Shown: positions 52,482 through 61,716 of the stretch, in pieces
Layout of the letters: every line of letters starts with the position of its first letter
Position numbering within the stretch: position 1 is the first letter of the stretch
Position numbers and translations under genes: made by a program
The notes under the pieces: generated by a model
Told to the model about the DNA's origin: nothing
Databases searched by the model: none
Seen by the model: the letters and a program-made list of their open reading frames with translations, nothing else
Assembly (NCBI RefSeq): GCF_005217525.1
Contig: NZ_PNXQ01000012.1
Coordinates: 284,400 to 348,399 of the forward strand
Reading direction: 5' to 3'
From: Paenibacillus terrae
Lineage (GTDB): Bacteria > Bacillota > Bacilli > Paenibacillales > Paenibacillaceae
Length of the DNA stretch: 64,000 bases

Positions 52482-55193
52482 ATTCAAGCCAAACTTGTTT
52501 TAAGCAGACCTATCTTGACCCTTACTGTATGCTGGATTACGGGAAGTGCAGGAGCTTGTTTGTATTCCGGACGTATGCTTCTGTTGCTCTGGGCGGGTGT
52601 CACGTTGATCTTTCCTCTTATGGCTCTACTGATGAAGATTCCCGTCCGGCATGTGGTGTTATTATGGCTTGCCTTGAGCGGAGGTGGATTCCATTGGGCT
52701 TGGCATGATACCCATAATGTGAGCCACATTCCCGATGCCCTTCATGTATCGGTTTCCAAGCTGGAAGATATGCCTGTTCAAGCTTCAGGATTTATCGCTT
52801 CCGAGGTGCAGGTAGACGGTGACCGGGCACAGTTTGAGATGAGGGTTACTGCAATAAGCAATATGGGAAGTGATTCTCAAAGTGACACTTTTCAGGGCGG
52901 GGTTGGAAAGAGCGAAGCTATTTCTGAACAGGTTATCGTACACATCAAGCTGGCTGTCGAGCAGGAACAGCAACTGGCGGCAGGATGGCATCGTGGAGAT
53001 GTAATTCAACTGCGTGGCAGCTTAAAGGCTCCTGCAAAAGCGGGGAACTTTGGCGGCTTTGATTACAATGAATACCTGCATACACAGGAGATTCACTGGC
53101 TTTTCAAAGGGAATGGGGCCGCTTCGCTACAGAAGCAGCAAGCTTCGCAGTGGAACCGTTACACCTTGTTCAGGTGGAATGATCAGCTTAGGGAGCAATT
53201 AGGCCAACGGATGGAATCAGCATTTGGTTCTCTTCATCACGCAGGATACATGAAAGGACTTGTACTAGGAGTTACGGATGAGCTGGACCCGGCAACGTAT
53301 AACGAATTTACGCAGCTTGGATTAACGCATATTTTAGCGATATCCGGTATGCATGTGGCGGTATATGCAGCTACGCTACTGTATTTACTCAAGCTATTGC
53401 GAGTGAGTCGCGAGACGTCTCTTACGGTCGTGATGGTGCTTATTCCGGCTTATGTATTGCTCACAGGTGCTTCTCCCTCTGTTGTGAGGGCTGGAATTAT
53501 GGCTATGATCGGCCTGTTTGCAGCCAGACGGGGAATGCTCAAGGACGGACTTAGCATTTTAAGTGTGTCTGCGTTATTGATGCTGCTTTGGAATCCTTAT
53601 TACCTACTTAGTGTCAGTTTTCAGCTTTCTTTTCTGGTAACAGCCGGGCTGCTCATTTATATGCCGCTGATGAAGCCGTTTTTCGCCAAATGGCCTCTTC
53701 TGATTGGCGGCGAAATTGCGATTACGATCACAGCACAGCTTGTTTCGTTTCCGATGACAGTCTTCTACTTTAATCAGTTTTCGCTGCTATCGTTTGCGGC
53801 TAATTTTGTGCTTGTTCCACTCATTACGTATGTCGTGCTTCCACTGGGTACGGTGGCGATGGGAATCGCCTTTCTATGGGAGGACGGGGGACGTATCCTT
53901 GCGTGGCCAGCAGAACAACTGAACGAGCTGACCTTTTGGCTTGTAAAATGGATGAACATGGATGACGCTTATGTGAGTATTTGGCCATCTTCCTCTATTC
54001 TGTGGGTCATAGCATATTATGCTGCTTTGTACAGTATTCTGTACTGGCTCAAAACATGGATGATATCTCGAAGGCGAACAGAAGAATTTGCAAGTTTGTG
54101 CACATCCGTTCCCATGCCATCACCCATACATACAGGATTAGCGGCATCTGCGGAGTGGGCAGCTATATTGAAGACGGAGCGTGAGCCTGAAGGAGCAGGC
54201 AAATTTGCACGTAGACAGTGGAATGGTTATAGTCATTTGGCGCTTGCTTTAAGCGGTATTGCCTGGCTTGGCATTCTGTGTATAGGTTATATAACTCCAG
54301 GTGATGGGAATACCGGCATGGTTCAATATCTGGATGTGGGCCAAGGCGACAGCATTTTGATTACAACGCCGAATGGTAAACACATTTTGGTGGATGGTGG
54401 GGGCACGATGGATTTTACAACAGGAAAAAATGCTTGGCGTAAGCGAAAAGACCCCTACGAGGTAGGTGAGGATACGATTGTACCCTTGTTGAAGCAGCGC
54501 GGTGTACATCGGCTGGATGCTGTCATTTTAACGCATGGAGATCATGACCACGCCGGGGGATTGCAGGCCGTGCTGGACCAGATTCCGGTATCGTCCTTGG
54601 TTTTTAACGGCACCCTGACAGACAAGGCACCTTTCCGCAAGCTGTTCAATACGGCAGTAAACAAGCAGGTCAAGCTGTACGGTGCGTATTATGGTATGGA
54701 GTGGAGACCGGATCAGGGTACGAAAATCAGCTTTATTCATCCACTTCCGTTACAGGAGGACGAAACCGGTTTGCCCGTTATGAAGGAGCAAAATCATTAT
54801 TCCGTTGCAATGATTTTGGAGATGGAGGGGGCTTCCTTTTTGTTCACAGGAGATATGGATGATGCAGCAGAATCGTTGTTGCTCTTGGAGTTAGCTCATT
54901 CTCCTTCCCATACCGAAGCAAAAGAGGAAACGGTAGCTGTAAGGCGAGTGGTAGACGTCATGAAAATAGCACATCACGGTAGCAAGCATTCCACCTCGGA
55001 AGAATGGTTATCCTACTGGCGACCGAAGGTATCCGTCATTTCAGTCGGAGCGAGCAACACGTATGGGCATCCAAATGAAGCGGTATTGGGTCGTTTATCG
55101 GCAGTTGATTCTGCTATATATCGGACAGATACGATGGGAGAGGTGCAAATCCGTGCGCACCAAGGCAGATTGAGTGTGCGGCACAAAAAATGA
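52482..55193 (+). CDS. comEC: ComEC/Rec2 DNA uptake channel, ~903 aa
   Basis: N-terminal membrane segments, an OB-like extracytoplasmic domain (GDVIQLRGSLKAPAKAGNFG), the Competence-domain helices (LGLTHILAISGMHVAVYAAT) and a C-terminal metallo-beta-lactamase domain (LDVGQGDSILITTPNGKHIL, LTHGDHDHAGGLQ, MKIAHHGSKHS). ComEC carries single-stranded DNA across the membrane. The only well-placed start is ATT 52482, 5 nt after GGGAGGTGG; the frame is open further up but runs through the terminator at 52390-52436. The next ATG (52575) would remove the first membrane segment. Length is within the family range. Confidence 0.9.
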   Translation: MQAKLVLSRPILTLTVCWITGSAGACLYSGRMLLLLWAGVTLIFPLMALLMKIPVRHVVLLWLALSGGGFHWAWHDTHNVSHIPDALHVSVSKLEDMPVQASGFIASEVQVDGDRAQFEMRVTAISNMGSDSQSDTFQGGVGKSEAISEQVIVHIKLAVEQEQQLAAGWHRGDVIQLRGSLKAPAKAGNFGGFDYNEYLHTQEIHWLFKGNGAASLQKQQASQWNRYTLFRWNDQLREQLGQRMESAFGSLHHAGYMKGLVLGVTDELDPATYNEFTQLGLTHILAISGMHVAVYAATLLYLLKLLRVSRETSLTVVMVLIPAYVLLTGASPSVVRAGIMAMIGLFAARRGMLKDGLSILSVSALLMLLWNPYYLLSVSFQLSFLVTAGLLIYMPLMKPFFAKWPLLIGGEIAITITAQLVSFPMTVFYFNQFSLLSFAANFVLVPLITYVVLPLGTVAMGIAFLWEDGGRILAWPAEQLNELTFWLVKWMNMDDAYVSIWPSSSILWVIAYYAALYSILYWLKTWMISRRRTEEFASLCTSVPMPSPIHTGLAASAEWAAILKTEREPEGAGKFARRQWNGYSHLALALSGIAWLGILCIGYITPGDGNTGMVQYLDVGQGDSILITTPNGKHILVDGGGTMDFTTGKNAWRKRKDPYEVGEDTIVPLLKQRGVHRLDAVILTHGDHDHAGGLQAVLDQIPVSSLVFNGTLTDKAPFRKLFNTAVNKQVKLYGAYYGMEWRPDQGTKISFIHPLPLQEDETGLPVMKEQNHYSVAMILEMEGASFLFTGDMDDAAESLLLLELAHSPSHTEAKEETVAVRRVVDVMKIAHHGSKHSTSEEWLSYWRPKVSVISVGASNTYGHPNEAVLGRLSAVDSAIYRTDTMGEVQIRAHQGRLSVRHKK

Positions 55194-55307
55194 GGAGTTT
55201 GAAAAATTCTCAAATACAAGCAAGCAGGCACTGTGGCAGCCTGCTCGCAACTTGAGCACTTTGGATCAGTAAGCTTGAGAGCGATCCAGGAAAAATACTA
55301 AAGATAT

Positions 55308-55334
55308 GCTCACTCTAAGGAGTGGGCTTTTTGA
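55308..55334 (+). terminator. Terminator after comEC
   Basis: GCTCACTC-TAAG-GAGTGGGC followed by TTTTTGATTTT. Confidence 0.65.
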
Positions 55335-55398
55335 TTTTAACCCAACCTGCATGGACATAACCTATTGAGCTTTGATAGAATCTAATAAGTATTGAAAA

Positions 55399-55413
55399 TG
55401 AGAATCATTATTA
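55399..55413 (+). promoter_or_regulatory. Fur box before the siderophore-binding protein gene
   Basis: TGAGAATCATTATTA is a 7-1-7 type match (one mismatch in each arm) to the Fur consensus TGATAATNATTATCA, placed 15 nt before the GTG start. Iron repression is expected. Confidence 0.75.
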
Positions 55414-55427
55414 ATGGGAGGACAATT

Positions 55428-56417
55428 GTGAACAATTTAAAATTCCGAATTTCGGCTTGCCTGTTGGTTATTTCATTAATGCTGGTACTGAGCGCATGCG
55501 CTACGAATGGAGGAGGAATGGCAACGGATAATGGGACAACGGCTGATTCCAAAACTGCGTCTACTGGTGATGCAGCTGCCACACGTACATATGAAAGCGA
55601 TAAAGGTACAGTCACTATTCCTGAACATCCACAGCGTGTCGTTGTAGCGGTCGATGACTATGTAGGCGATGTTCTTGCACTTGGGATTACACCTGTAGGG
55701 GCTCCAGACACTGTATTTGATGCTCCATACTATAAAAAATACTTAAATGGTGTTGAAAATATCGGTAATAGCTCCGCACTGTCCCTTGAAAAGGTGACCA
55801 CCCTGAATCCGGATCTGATCATTACCTATGATGAGAAAGCTTATGAAAATCTGAAAAAAATAGCTCCTACTGTATTTATTCCATATGGTACATATAATTA
55901 TAAGGACCGCTTGATGGAATTGGGCAAAGTGTTGAACAAGGAGCAGGAAGCGAAGAAATGCCTGGCTGATTTTGCGTCCAGGATTGCTGAGAAGAAACGG
56001 GCTTTGTCTGATGTTATTGAATCAGATAAAAAAATTGCTATTTTTGAGATAACGGGCAAAGAATTATATCTCTATGGCAAGTCCTACGGACGGGGAGGAG
56101 CCGTACTTTACGATGAGTTGGGGCTTCATGCCCCGGCGAAGGTAGAAAAGGCGGCGTTCGAACAGGGCTGGGCCAGTATTTCGATGGAGGCTTTACCGGA
56201 GATGCTGGGCGATGCCGATTACCTGATGCTGGGGATTAGGGGAGATGGAGTAAATCAGGGGAAAGATATTGAATCTAAAAGTGTGTGGAAAAACCTTCCT
56301 GCTGTTAAAGCAGGGAAAGTATATCAGTATTCGATTGACGACTTTTATTTTCAGGACCCGATTGCCCTGAATTACCAGTTAGAACTCATATCGGATTTCC
56401 TGATTTCCAAGAAGTAA
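55428..56417 (+). CDS. Siderophore/iron ABC transporter binding lipoprotein, 329 aa
   Basis: Lipobox LSAC near residue 25, then a Gly/Thr spacer and a FecB/FhuD-type fold: GTVTIPEHPQRVVVAVDDYV, LNPDLIITYDEKAYENLKKI and the C-terminal KAGKVYQYSIDDFYFQDPIA. It binds ferric siderophore outside the membrane for uptake by permeases not in this window. GTG 55428 has GGGAGG upstream; the open frame starting 36 nt earlier runs through the Fur box. Single gene placed between comEC and an ECF operon, so it looks like an insertion into the com-holA order. Confidence 0.88.
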   Translation: MNNLKFRISACLLVISLMLVLSACATNGGGMATDNGTTADSKTASTGDAAATRTYESDKGTVTIPEHPQRVVVAVDDYVGDVLALGITPVGAPDTVFDAPYYKKYLNGVENIGNSSALSLEKVTTLNPDLIITYDEKAYENLKKIAPTVFIPYGTYNYKDRLMELGKVLNKEQEAKKCLADFASRIAEKKRALSDVIESDKKIAIFEITGKELYLYGKSYGRGGAVLYDELGLHAPAKVEKAAFEQGWASISMEALPEMLGDADYLMLGIRGDGVNQGKDIESKSVWKNLPAVKAGKVYQYSIDDFYFQDPIALNYQLELISDFLISKK

Positions 56418-56470
56418 CAATATGCAGGTTCAATTCGACAGATTCCAGCAGATTTATGGGAGTAAGGGCT

Positions 56471-56498
56471 AAGGGAAGATGACGACCTTCCCTTTTTC
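56471..56498 (+). terminator. Terminator after the siderophore-binding protein gene
   Basis: AAGGGAAG-ATGACGAC-CTTCCCTT followed by TTTC. Confidence 0.8.
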
Positions 56499-56591
56499 TG
56501 TTATTCTAAGGGAGGCTATAATGGGGAATATGGGCTTTTTGGTAACATTTTTTACACTATAAAAAATAAAATTATCGTCAGACGTCTATCC

Positions 56592-56618
56592 TGCAACAAT
56601 TTGCTAAGGGGAAACGTC
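56592..56618 (+). promoter_or_regulatory. ECF-type promoter before the sigma factor gene
   Basis: TGCAAC and CGTC separated by 17 nt fit the general AAC...CGTC form of ECF sigma promoters. It lies 31 nt upstream of the GTG start and suggests autoregulation. Confidence 0.45.
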
Positions 56619-56648
56619 TGTAATATTGCAGGGAGAGGGGGATCCTTT

Positions 56649-57197
56649 GTGGTAGAGCAGGGACTCATTCGAGCCGCTCAATCGGGCGATCGCGACGCTC
56701 TCATTACCCTATTAAGAGAGATAGAACAGCATGTGTATCGTACGGCGTATTACATTTTAAACAATGAACAGGACGCCATGGATGCTTCACAAGAAGCTCT
56801 CATACGGATTTATTCCAAAATTAACTCTTATGAGGAAAAGGCGCAGTTCAAAACCTGGGTTCAACGTATTGTAACGAACATATGTATCGATAAATTCAGG
56901 AGGACGAAGCCCTCGGTTTCCATTGACGAGCACGACATGATATTCAACGATCCCCAAAATGTGGAGGCCGAGGTCCTGACATCTTACTTGGCACAGGATG
57001 TTCGTGAGGCTATACAGCAGCTTCCAGAGCACCACCGGACGGTGATCGTATTGAGATATCTACAGGATTTCTCTTATAACGAGATTGCCGACTCTCTGGA
57101 TTTGCCGCTTAATACGGTCAAGTCATACTTGTATCGTGCAAGACAGCAATTGCAAGGGCTACTTCAGGAATATCAGAAAGGTGGTGTATCAGGATGA
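56649..57197 (+). CDS. ECF RNA polymerase sigma factor, 182 aa
   Basis: Sigma region 2 (YRTAYYILNNEQDAMDASQE, AQFKTWVQRIVTNICIDKFR) and region 4 (AIQQLPEHHRTVIVLRYLQD, YNEIADSLDLPLNTVKSYLY) with nothing else between, the layout of ECF factors; closest in style to the SigW/SigV group. GTG 56649 has GGGAGAGGGGG upstream; the longer frame begins before the SD. The stop overlaps the start of the anti-sigma gene, which indicates coupled synthesis. A promoter of ECF type upstream suggests positive feedback. Confidence 0.9.
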   Translation: MVEQGLIRAAQSGDRDALITLLREIEQHVYRTAYYILNNEQDAMDASQEALIRIYSKINSYEEKAQFKTWVQRIVTNICIDKFRRTKPSVSIDEHDMIFNDPQNVEAEVLTSYLAQDVREAIQQLPEHHRTVIVLRYLQDFSYNEIADSLDLPLNTVKSYLYRARQQLQGLLQEYQKGGVSG

Positions 57198-58639
57198 AGT
57201 GTGGGGAAGAGGTGATGGATTGGATGCAGCGTTATGTGGATCATGAGCTGGGCGAAGAAGAGACGTCCCAATTAATGAACCATATTGCGACTTGCCCGGA
57301 CTGTGCGGAAAAATTTCATATTCTTCAGACGCTCTCCCGCGAGCTGGAGGAATTGCCTGCGGTTTCCCCGGCGTTCAGCCTGGTGGATTCCATCATGCCT
57401 CAGCTAGATGCCATTGACCGCGCACGTGAGGAGCAGGGAAGCGCGCTTCAGGAGATGCAGCCTGTAGCTGCCGATCCTGGACCGGGGCCAAGACAGCGCA
57501 CCCAGCCTATTCCTTGGTGGAACCGGATGAGCGGGCGGGCCGCGATGGGCGTTGCTGCCGCTGCTGTCGTACTGGGCATTGTGATATTCAATTTTGAACC
57601 GAAAACGGTGCAGGATGCGGATGGCTTGCTTAATTCCCAATCGCCTGGAGTGATGAGTCAGCAGGAACAGACAGAAGTTCCAAGTACGGTGAATGGAAGC
57701 GGAGGCAGCGATGCAGCTATTGGCTCCGATTCGACCAAGCAGCCGTTAGAGCAGGATCAGGGAGCGAACGTAACCCAGCCATTCACAGGGGAGCAATCTG
57801 ATCCGAGCAAACTGGATGTGAACAGTGCGGATGCTGAAAAGAACCCTTCCAAACAGAATGCTGCACAAAATGAAGATCCACGGACGGGTGAACAAGATTC
57901 AACGAAGCATACGCCAGCAGGGCATCCTTCCCATCAGGATCGACAGACGACAAAAGAAAAATCTGCCGGGCAAGATTCTGCTGCGGATGCTCCTAAGTCC
58001 GATGACAAACAGTTAAAGCAGGGAAAATCCGAGCAACAAACGACTGCCCCTGAACAGCAAGGAGAACCAAAAGTAGAAAAAGCACCTATAGCGGGTACGG
58101 ACACTACTGAAGACAGTAATGACAACAGCACGGCTACTAATGATTCGTCATCGTCTGCCAATCAGGATATGATGATGCAGAATCGGATTGTTTCAAATGA
58201 TACGTCGAAAGACACGACCTCCAAAGGGGTTACCAAGGATTTGGGGACTACGACGGGGGATATGGGCAGCAATACAGCTTCTAATGATCAACAGCCCTCC
58301 GTGTCGCAAAACCCGGTACGCAATGAAGGACTTTCATCGAATTTGATGATCTCTCCGGACAGCAGTAATCCTTCCACCTTTAGCGCCCAAGCGACATCTA
58401 CAGATCAGCTTAATTCACCTGATGGCAGCTATGCGGTGGTTATTGAGGGCAAAAAGCTGAAAGTATATAAGCTTTCTGAAAATGGTGTAGACCGGACAAC
58501 GCTGGAAGTACGTACCCTGAAGGGCGCATGGGTCAAAGGAAGCTGGTCAGAAGACAGCCAAACCTTCATATATGAGACGGAGCAGGATGGTACAGCAAGT
58601 AAATATACGTATACCGTTCCGCGTAGTTCCGGCAAATAA
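57194..58639 (+). CDS. Zinc-finger anti-sigma factor with long extracytoplasmic tail, 481 aa
   Basis: The N-terminal ZAS domain carries the zinc motif HIATCPDC and the preceding Cys in MKCGEEVMDW, which sequester the ECF sigma. One membrane segment lies at ~115-135 (RAAMGVAAAAVVLGIVIFNF). About 270 residues (150-410) of Gln/Ser/Asp/Thr/Lys-rich, probably disordered sequence follow, then a small beta-like C-terminal domain (DGSYAVVIEGKKLKVYKLSE, GSWSEDSQTFIYETEQDG). The tail is much longer than in RsiW. The C-terminal domain may sense the signal and the linker may reach through the wall. ATG 57194 overlaps the sigma gene stop. Confidence 0.88.
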   Translation: MKCGEEVMDWMQRYVDHELGEEETSQLMNHIATCPDCAEKFHILQTLSRELEELPAVSPAFSLVDSIMPQLDAIDRAREEQGSALQEMQPVAADPGPGPRQRTQPIPWWNRMSGRAAMGVAAAAVVLGIVIFNFEPKTVQDADGLLNSQSPGVMSQQEQTEVPSTVNGSGGSDAAIGSDSTKQPLEQDQGANVTQPFTGEQSDPSKLDVNSADAEKNPSKQNAAQNEDPRTGEQDSTKHTPAGHPSHQDRQTTKEKSAGQDSAADAPKSDDKQLKQGKSEQQTTAPEQQGEPKVEKAPIAGTDTTEDSNDNSTATNDSSSSANQDMMMQNRIVSNDTSKDTTSKGVTKDLGTTTGDMGSNTASNDQQPSVSQNPVRNEGLSSNLMISPDSSNPSTFSAQATSTDQLNSPDGSYAVVIEGKKLKVYKLSENGVDRTTLEVRTLKGAWVKGSWSEDSQTFIYETEQDGTASKYTYTVPRSSGK

Positions 58640-58760
58640 TTGCTATGAAGATGGCACATTTTTAAAAGCAAAGAATAGATTGTATGAACCGACGTCGTAT
58701 CCCGACGGCCGAAAGTTTCTAGAGCTTTCTGCTTCCGTGTTGATATAGATGGTGGTGAAG

Positions 58761-58792
58761 GGATCTTGCCTATTGGCAGGGTCCTTTCGTTT
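58761..58792 (+). terminator. Terminator after the anti-sigma gene
   Basis: GGATCTTGCC-TATT-GGCAGGGTCC followed by TTTCGTTTG; one G-U pair. Confidence 0.7.
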
Positions 58793-58853
58793 GTATAATG
58801 ACTTGCCTTCCGACCAGATGTCGGGTACGATCAATGAATGGGGGGTACGGTGA

Positions 58854-59885
58854 ATGGATGCAAAAACAGCCGCTAAGGCTATTCGCAAAGGCGATATTTC
58901 GCCAGTGTATTTGCTTTACGGCAGCGAAAAATATCAAATGAAGCAGTTTGTCGATATGCTTAAGGAAAAAGTGGTGGAAGAGGAGCATCGTGACTTTGCC
59001 ATTATTCCCTACGATCTGACCGAGACGCCGATTGAGGTAGTCGTGGAGGAAGCCGAGACTGCGCCTTTTTTGGTGCCAAAAAAGCTGATTATTGTACGGG
59101 ACACCAGTGTATTTTCGGCAGGCAAGGATGGCGGTAAGATGGAGCACCGCATTGAAGCGTTGCTGACTTATATGGATAATCCGGCTGACTATAGCATTAT
59201 CATTTTTACGGTTCAGGCTGAAAAGCTGGATGAACGGAAAAAGATTGTTAAAAGGCTGAAAAGTGACGCCTCGGTTATTGCCTTCACTCCGTTGGGTGGA
59301 GATGATCTGGTGGCATGGATTCATAAGCGTGCAGCGGAAAGAGAAGTCCAATTGGCGGCGGGAGCTGCTGAAAGTCTCATTCAATATACGGGGACCGGGC
59401 TGCAATCACTGGCTGCCGAGATAGACAAGCTGTGCCTGTATGCGGGAGCGCAGGGTACCATCTCTACTGCAGATATTGAATCGCTTGTGCCTCGTAGTAC
59501 GGAACAAAATGTGTTTGCGATGGTCGAGGATTTGGCTAATTTGCGGCTGGATCAGGCGCTTAGTATTTTTTATGAGTTGCTTAAGCAAAAAGAGGAACCG
59601 ATCAAGATTGCAGCTTTGGTCACACGACAGTTCCGTATTATGTTGCAGGTCAAGGAACTGATGGGTCAAAGCTATTCCCAGCAGCAAATTGCAAGTCAGC
59701 TTAGTTTGCATCCATATGGGGTGAAAGTTGCCGGTGAGCAGGCTCGGAGATTCCGTCCTGAGCAGCTGCGACAGCTTCTCTACGACTTAGGCGAGCTGGA
59801 TTACCGTATGAAAACCGGGATTGTTGACAAGGTGCTGGGGCTGGAGATGTTTTTGCTGAAAATGGGCGCGGGGGCTTCGGTCTAA
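58854..59885 (+). CDS. holA: DNA polymerase III delta subunit
   Basis: 343 residues of the HolA/YqeN family: DAKTAAKAIRKGDISPVYLL, YGSEKYQMKQFVDMLKEKVV, then LIIVRDTSVFS and the C-terminal collar domain. It opens the sliding clamp as part of the clamp loader. Start ATG 58854 after GGGGGTACGGTG. The position next to convergent rpsT is that found in Bacilli. Confidence 0.94.
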   Translation: MDAKTAAKAIRKGDISPVYLLYGSEKYQMKQFVDMLKEKVVEEEHRDFAIIPYDLTETPIEVVVEEAETAPFLVPKKLIIVRDTSVFSAGKDGGKMEHRIEALLTYMDNPADYSIIIFTVQAEKLDERKKIVKRLKSDASVIAFTPLGGDDLVAWIHKRAAEREVQLAAGAAESLIQYTGTGLQSLAAEIDKLCLYAGAQGTISTADIESLVPRSTEQNVFAMVEDLANLRLDQALSIFYELLKQKEEPIKIAALVTRQFRIMLQVKELMGQSYSQQQIASQLSLHPYGVKVAGEQARRFRPEQLRQLLYDLGELDYRMKTGIVDKVLGLEMFLLKMGAGASV

Positions 59886-59955
59886 TCCAGCCCGTTTGCC
59901 GAGCGTTTTAATGAAAGGTTAACTAGTGTAACGTAGAGTTCAAGCGTGGTGAACT

Positions 59956-59993
59956 AAAAAATCCTGATCAGCCTTGGCTGGTCAGGATTTTTT
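59956..59993. terminator. Bidirectional terminator between holA and rpsT
   Basis: AAAAAATCCTGA pairs with TCAGGATTTTTT; perfect with A and T runs on both sides. Confidence 0.92.
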
Positions 59994-60019
59994 CATTAAC
60001 GTATAAAAGTAGCTCTTGC

Positions 60020-60292
60020 TTACGCTTGAGCTGTAAGAGCGTTAAGTTTTTTCGCCAAGCGGGATTTCTTGCGAGCAGCTGCATTTTTGTGGATCAGACC
60101 TTTAGTTACAGCCTTGTCCAGCTTTTGGGAAGCTACTTTGAAAGCAGCAGCAGCATTTTCAGCTTCGTTATTCACCAACGCTGTATCGGCAGCTTTTACT
60201 GCTGTACGAAGCGCGGATTTTTGAGAAGCGTTCAACGCACGGCGTTTATCGCTTGTTTTAACGCGTTTGATAGCGGATTTGATGTTTGGCAT
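60020..60292 (-). CDS. rpsT: 30S ribosomal protein S20
   Basis: 90 residues: [20 protein letters not shown], then [20 protein letters not shown], ending in an Ala/Lys-rich helix ([20 protein letters not shown]). S20 binds 16S rRNA early in 30S assembly. ATG 60292 with AGGAGGTG upstream is the start; a longer frame from 60316 includes the SD. Divergent from gpr and convergent with holA. Confidence 0.97.
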   Translation of the reverse strand: MPNIKSAIKRVKTSDKRRALNASQKSALRTAVKAADTALVNNEAENAAAAFKVASQKLDKAVTKGLIHKNAAARKKSRLAKKLNALTAQA

Positions 60293-60426
60293 TACATTCA
60301 CCTCCTGTAAAGGCATTACTTATGAACACAAACGTTTCACAACTTAAAATATTTTAGCACGCCACACCTCAAATTGCAATAAGAAAACATTCCGGGCTTG
60401 GGTAGAATACAGGATGAAAATGGATG

Positions 60427-60457
60427 TGCATAAACCTGCTGGGTGTCTCGCACACTA
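60427..60457 (+). promoter_or_regulatory. Sigma-G-type promoter of gpr
   Basis: TGCATA and CACACTA separated by 18 nt; the -10 matches CATACTA at six of seven positions. Lies 31 nt before the ATG, which fits forespore expression of gpr. Confidence 0.6.
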
Positions 60458-60487
60458 TAACCTGAGATGGTATAAAAGGAGGCGTAA

Positions 60488-61492
60488 ATGATGGATTTGG
60501 ATTTGCAGAAGTATGCGGTACGTACGGATTTGGCGCTGGAGGCAAGAGAACTGGCGGAACGGGATCAGCCAATGCCGCTGGCGGGCATCAACGAGGACGT
60601 GGAGGAAGATAACGGTATTAAAATCACGCGTCTGGATGTGCTGAATGAAGAGGGTGCTAACCGTATTGGACGGGTTCAGGGGCATTACGTCACGCTGGAA
60701 GTGCCCGGCTTACGTGAAGGTGATACCGGGCTCCAGCAACGGGTAGCCATTGCATTTGCGAAGGAGATGGAGCAATTTATACAAAAAATAGGGATCTCCA
60801 GTAAGGCACGCGTACTTGTGGTAGGTCTGGGCAACTGGAATGTCACTCCCGATTCACTAGGTCCGCTTGTCGTTGAAAATTTGATGGTGACTCGTCAATT
60901 TTTTGAACTGACGCCTGATCAAGTCAATCCTGGTTATCGGGATGTGAGTGCGATTGCACCGGGAGTTCTTGGCCTAACGGGGATCGAGTCGAGTGAAATT
61001 GTTCAGGGTATCGTTGATCGCACGAAGCCAGAACTGATTATTGCCATTGACGCTCTGGCGTCACGTTCATTGGAGCGCGTCAATACGACCATTCAAGTGG
61101 CAGATATCGGGATTCATCCGGGCTCAGGTATTGGTAACAAACGGCGCGGCATCACCAAGGATATTATGGGTGTCCCGTGTATTGCCATCGGCGTTCCAAC
61201 CGTTTGCTACGCTTCGACCATCGTTAATAATGTAATTGAACTGATGAAAACACATTTTGCCAAGGAAAAGGCTTCTACGAAAGCAATACTGGGGATGCTG
61301 GATGTTATTTCAGAGCCAGAGAGACTGGGATTGGTGAGAGAGGTACTTCAGCCGCTGGGACATGATCTGATTGTGACCCCCAAGGAGATTGATGAATTTA
61401 TAGAAGATATTGCAAATATTATTGCCACTGGATTGAACGCCGCCCTGCATGAAGCCGTCGATCCCGGCAATGTCGCCGCTTATACACATTAA
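60488..61492 (+). CDS. gpr: Germination protease GPR
   Basis: 334 residues matching GPR (peptidase family A25). The N terminus KYAVRTDLALEARELAE contains the autoprocessing site; removal of about 15 residues late in sporulation gives the active form. Further motifs: VVGLGNWNVTPDSLGPLVVE, ALASRSLERVNTTIQVADIG and GSGIGNKRRGITKDIMGVPC. GPR degrades small acid-soluble proteins at germination. AAAGGAGG precedes ATG 60488, and a sigma-G promoter lies upstream. Confidence 0.96.
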   Translation: MMDLDLQKYAVRTDLALEARELAERDQPMPLAGINEDVEEDNGIKITRLDVLNEEGANRIGRVQGHYVTLEVPGLREGDTGLQQRVAIAFAKEMEQFIQKIGISSKARVLVVGLGNWNVTPDSLGPLVVENLMVTRQFFELTPDQVNPGYRDVSAIAPGVLGLTGIESSEIVQGIVDRTKPELIIAIDALASRSLERVNTTIQVADIGIHPGSGIGNKRRGITKDIMGVPCIAIGVPTVCYASTIVNNVIELMKTHFAKEKASTKAILGMLDVISEPERLGLVREVLQPLGHDLIVTPKEIDEFIEDIANIIATGLNAALHEAVDPGNVAAYTH

Positions 61493-61716
61493 TGAGGGTT
61501 AGTAAAAGCATATTTTAAACACAAAATTCTCTATCTATCAGGTATCCTATCTCTTGCAATAAGGGGTGGGATTTACCTGCGGGTGGAGATTTTTGTGTTC
61601 TAGCAATTGTTCTCCGTTCATAGAGTTGAAGTATAAGAGATTTCCGCTGCTGACTGGAACCTATAGGTTCTGAATATGAGGCGGGCTTCGACGGGACGAA
61701 GGAGGACAAGACCCAC

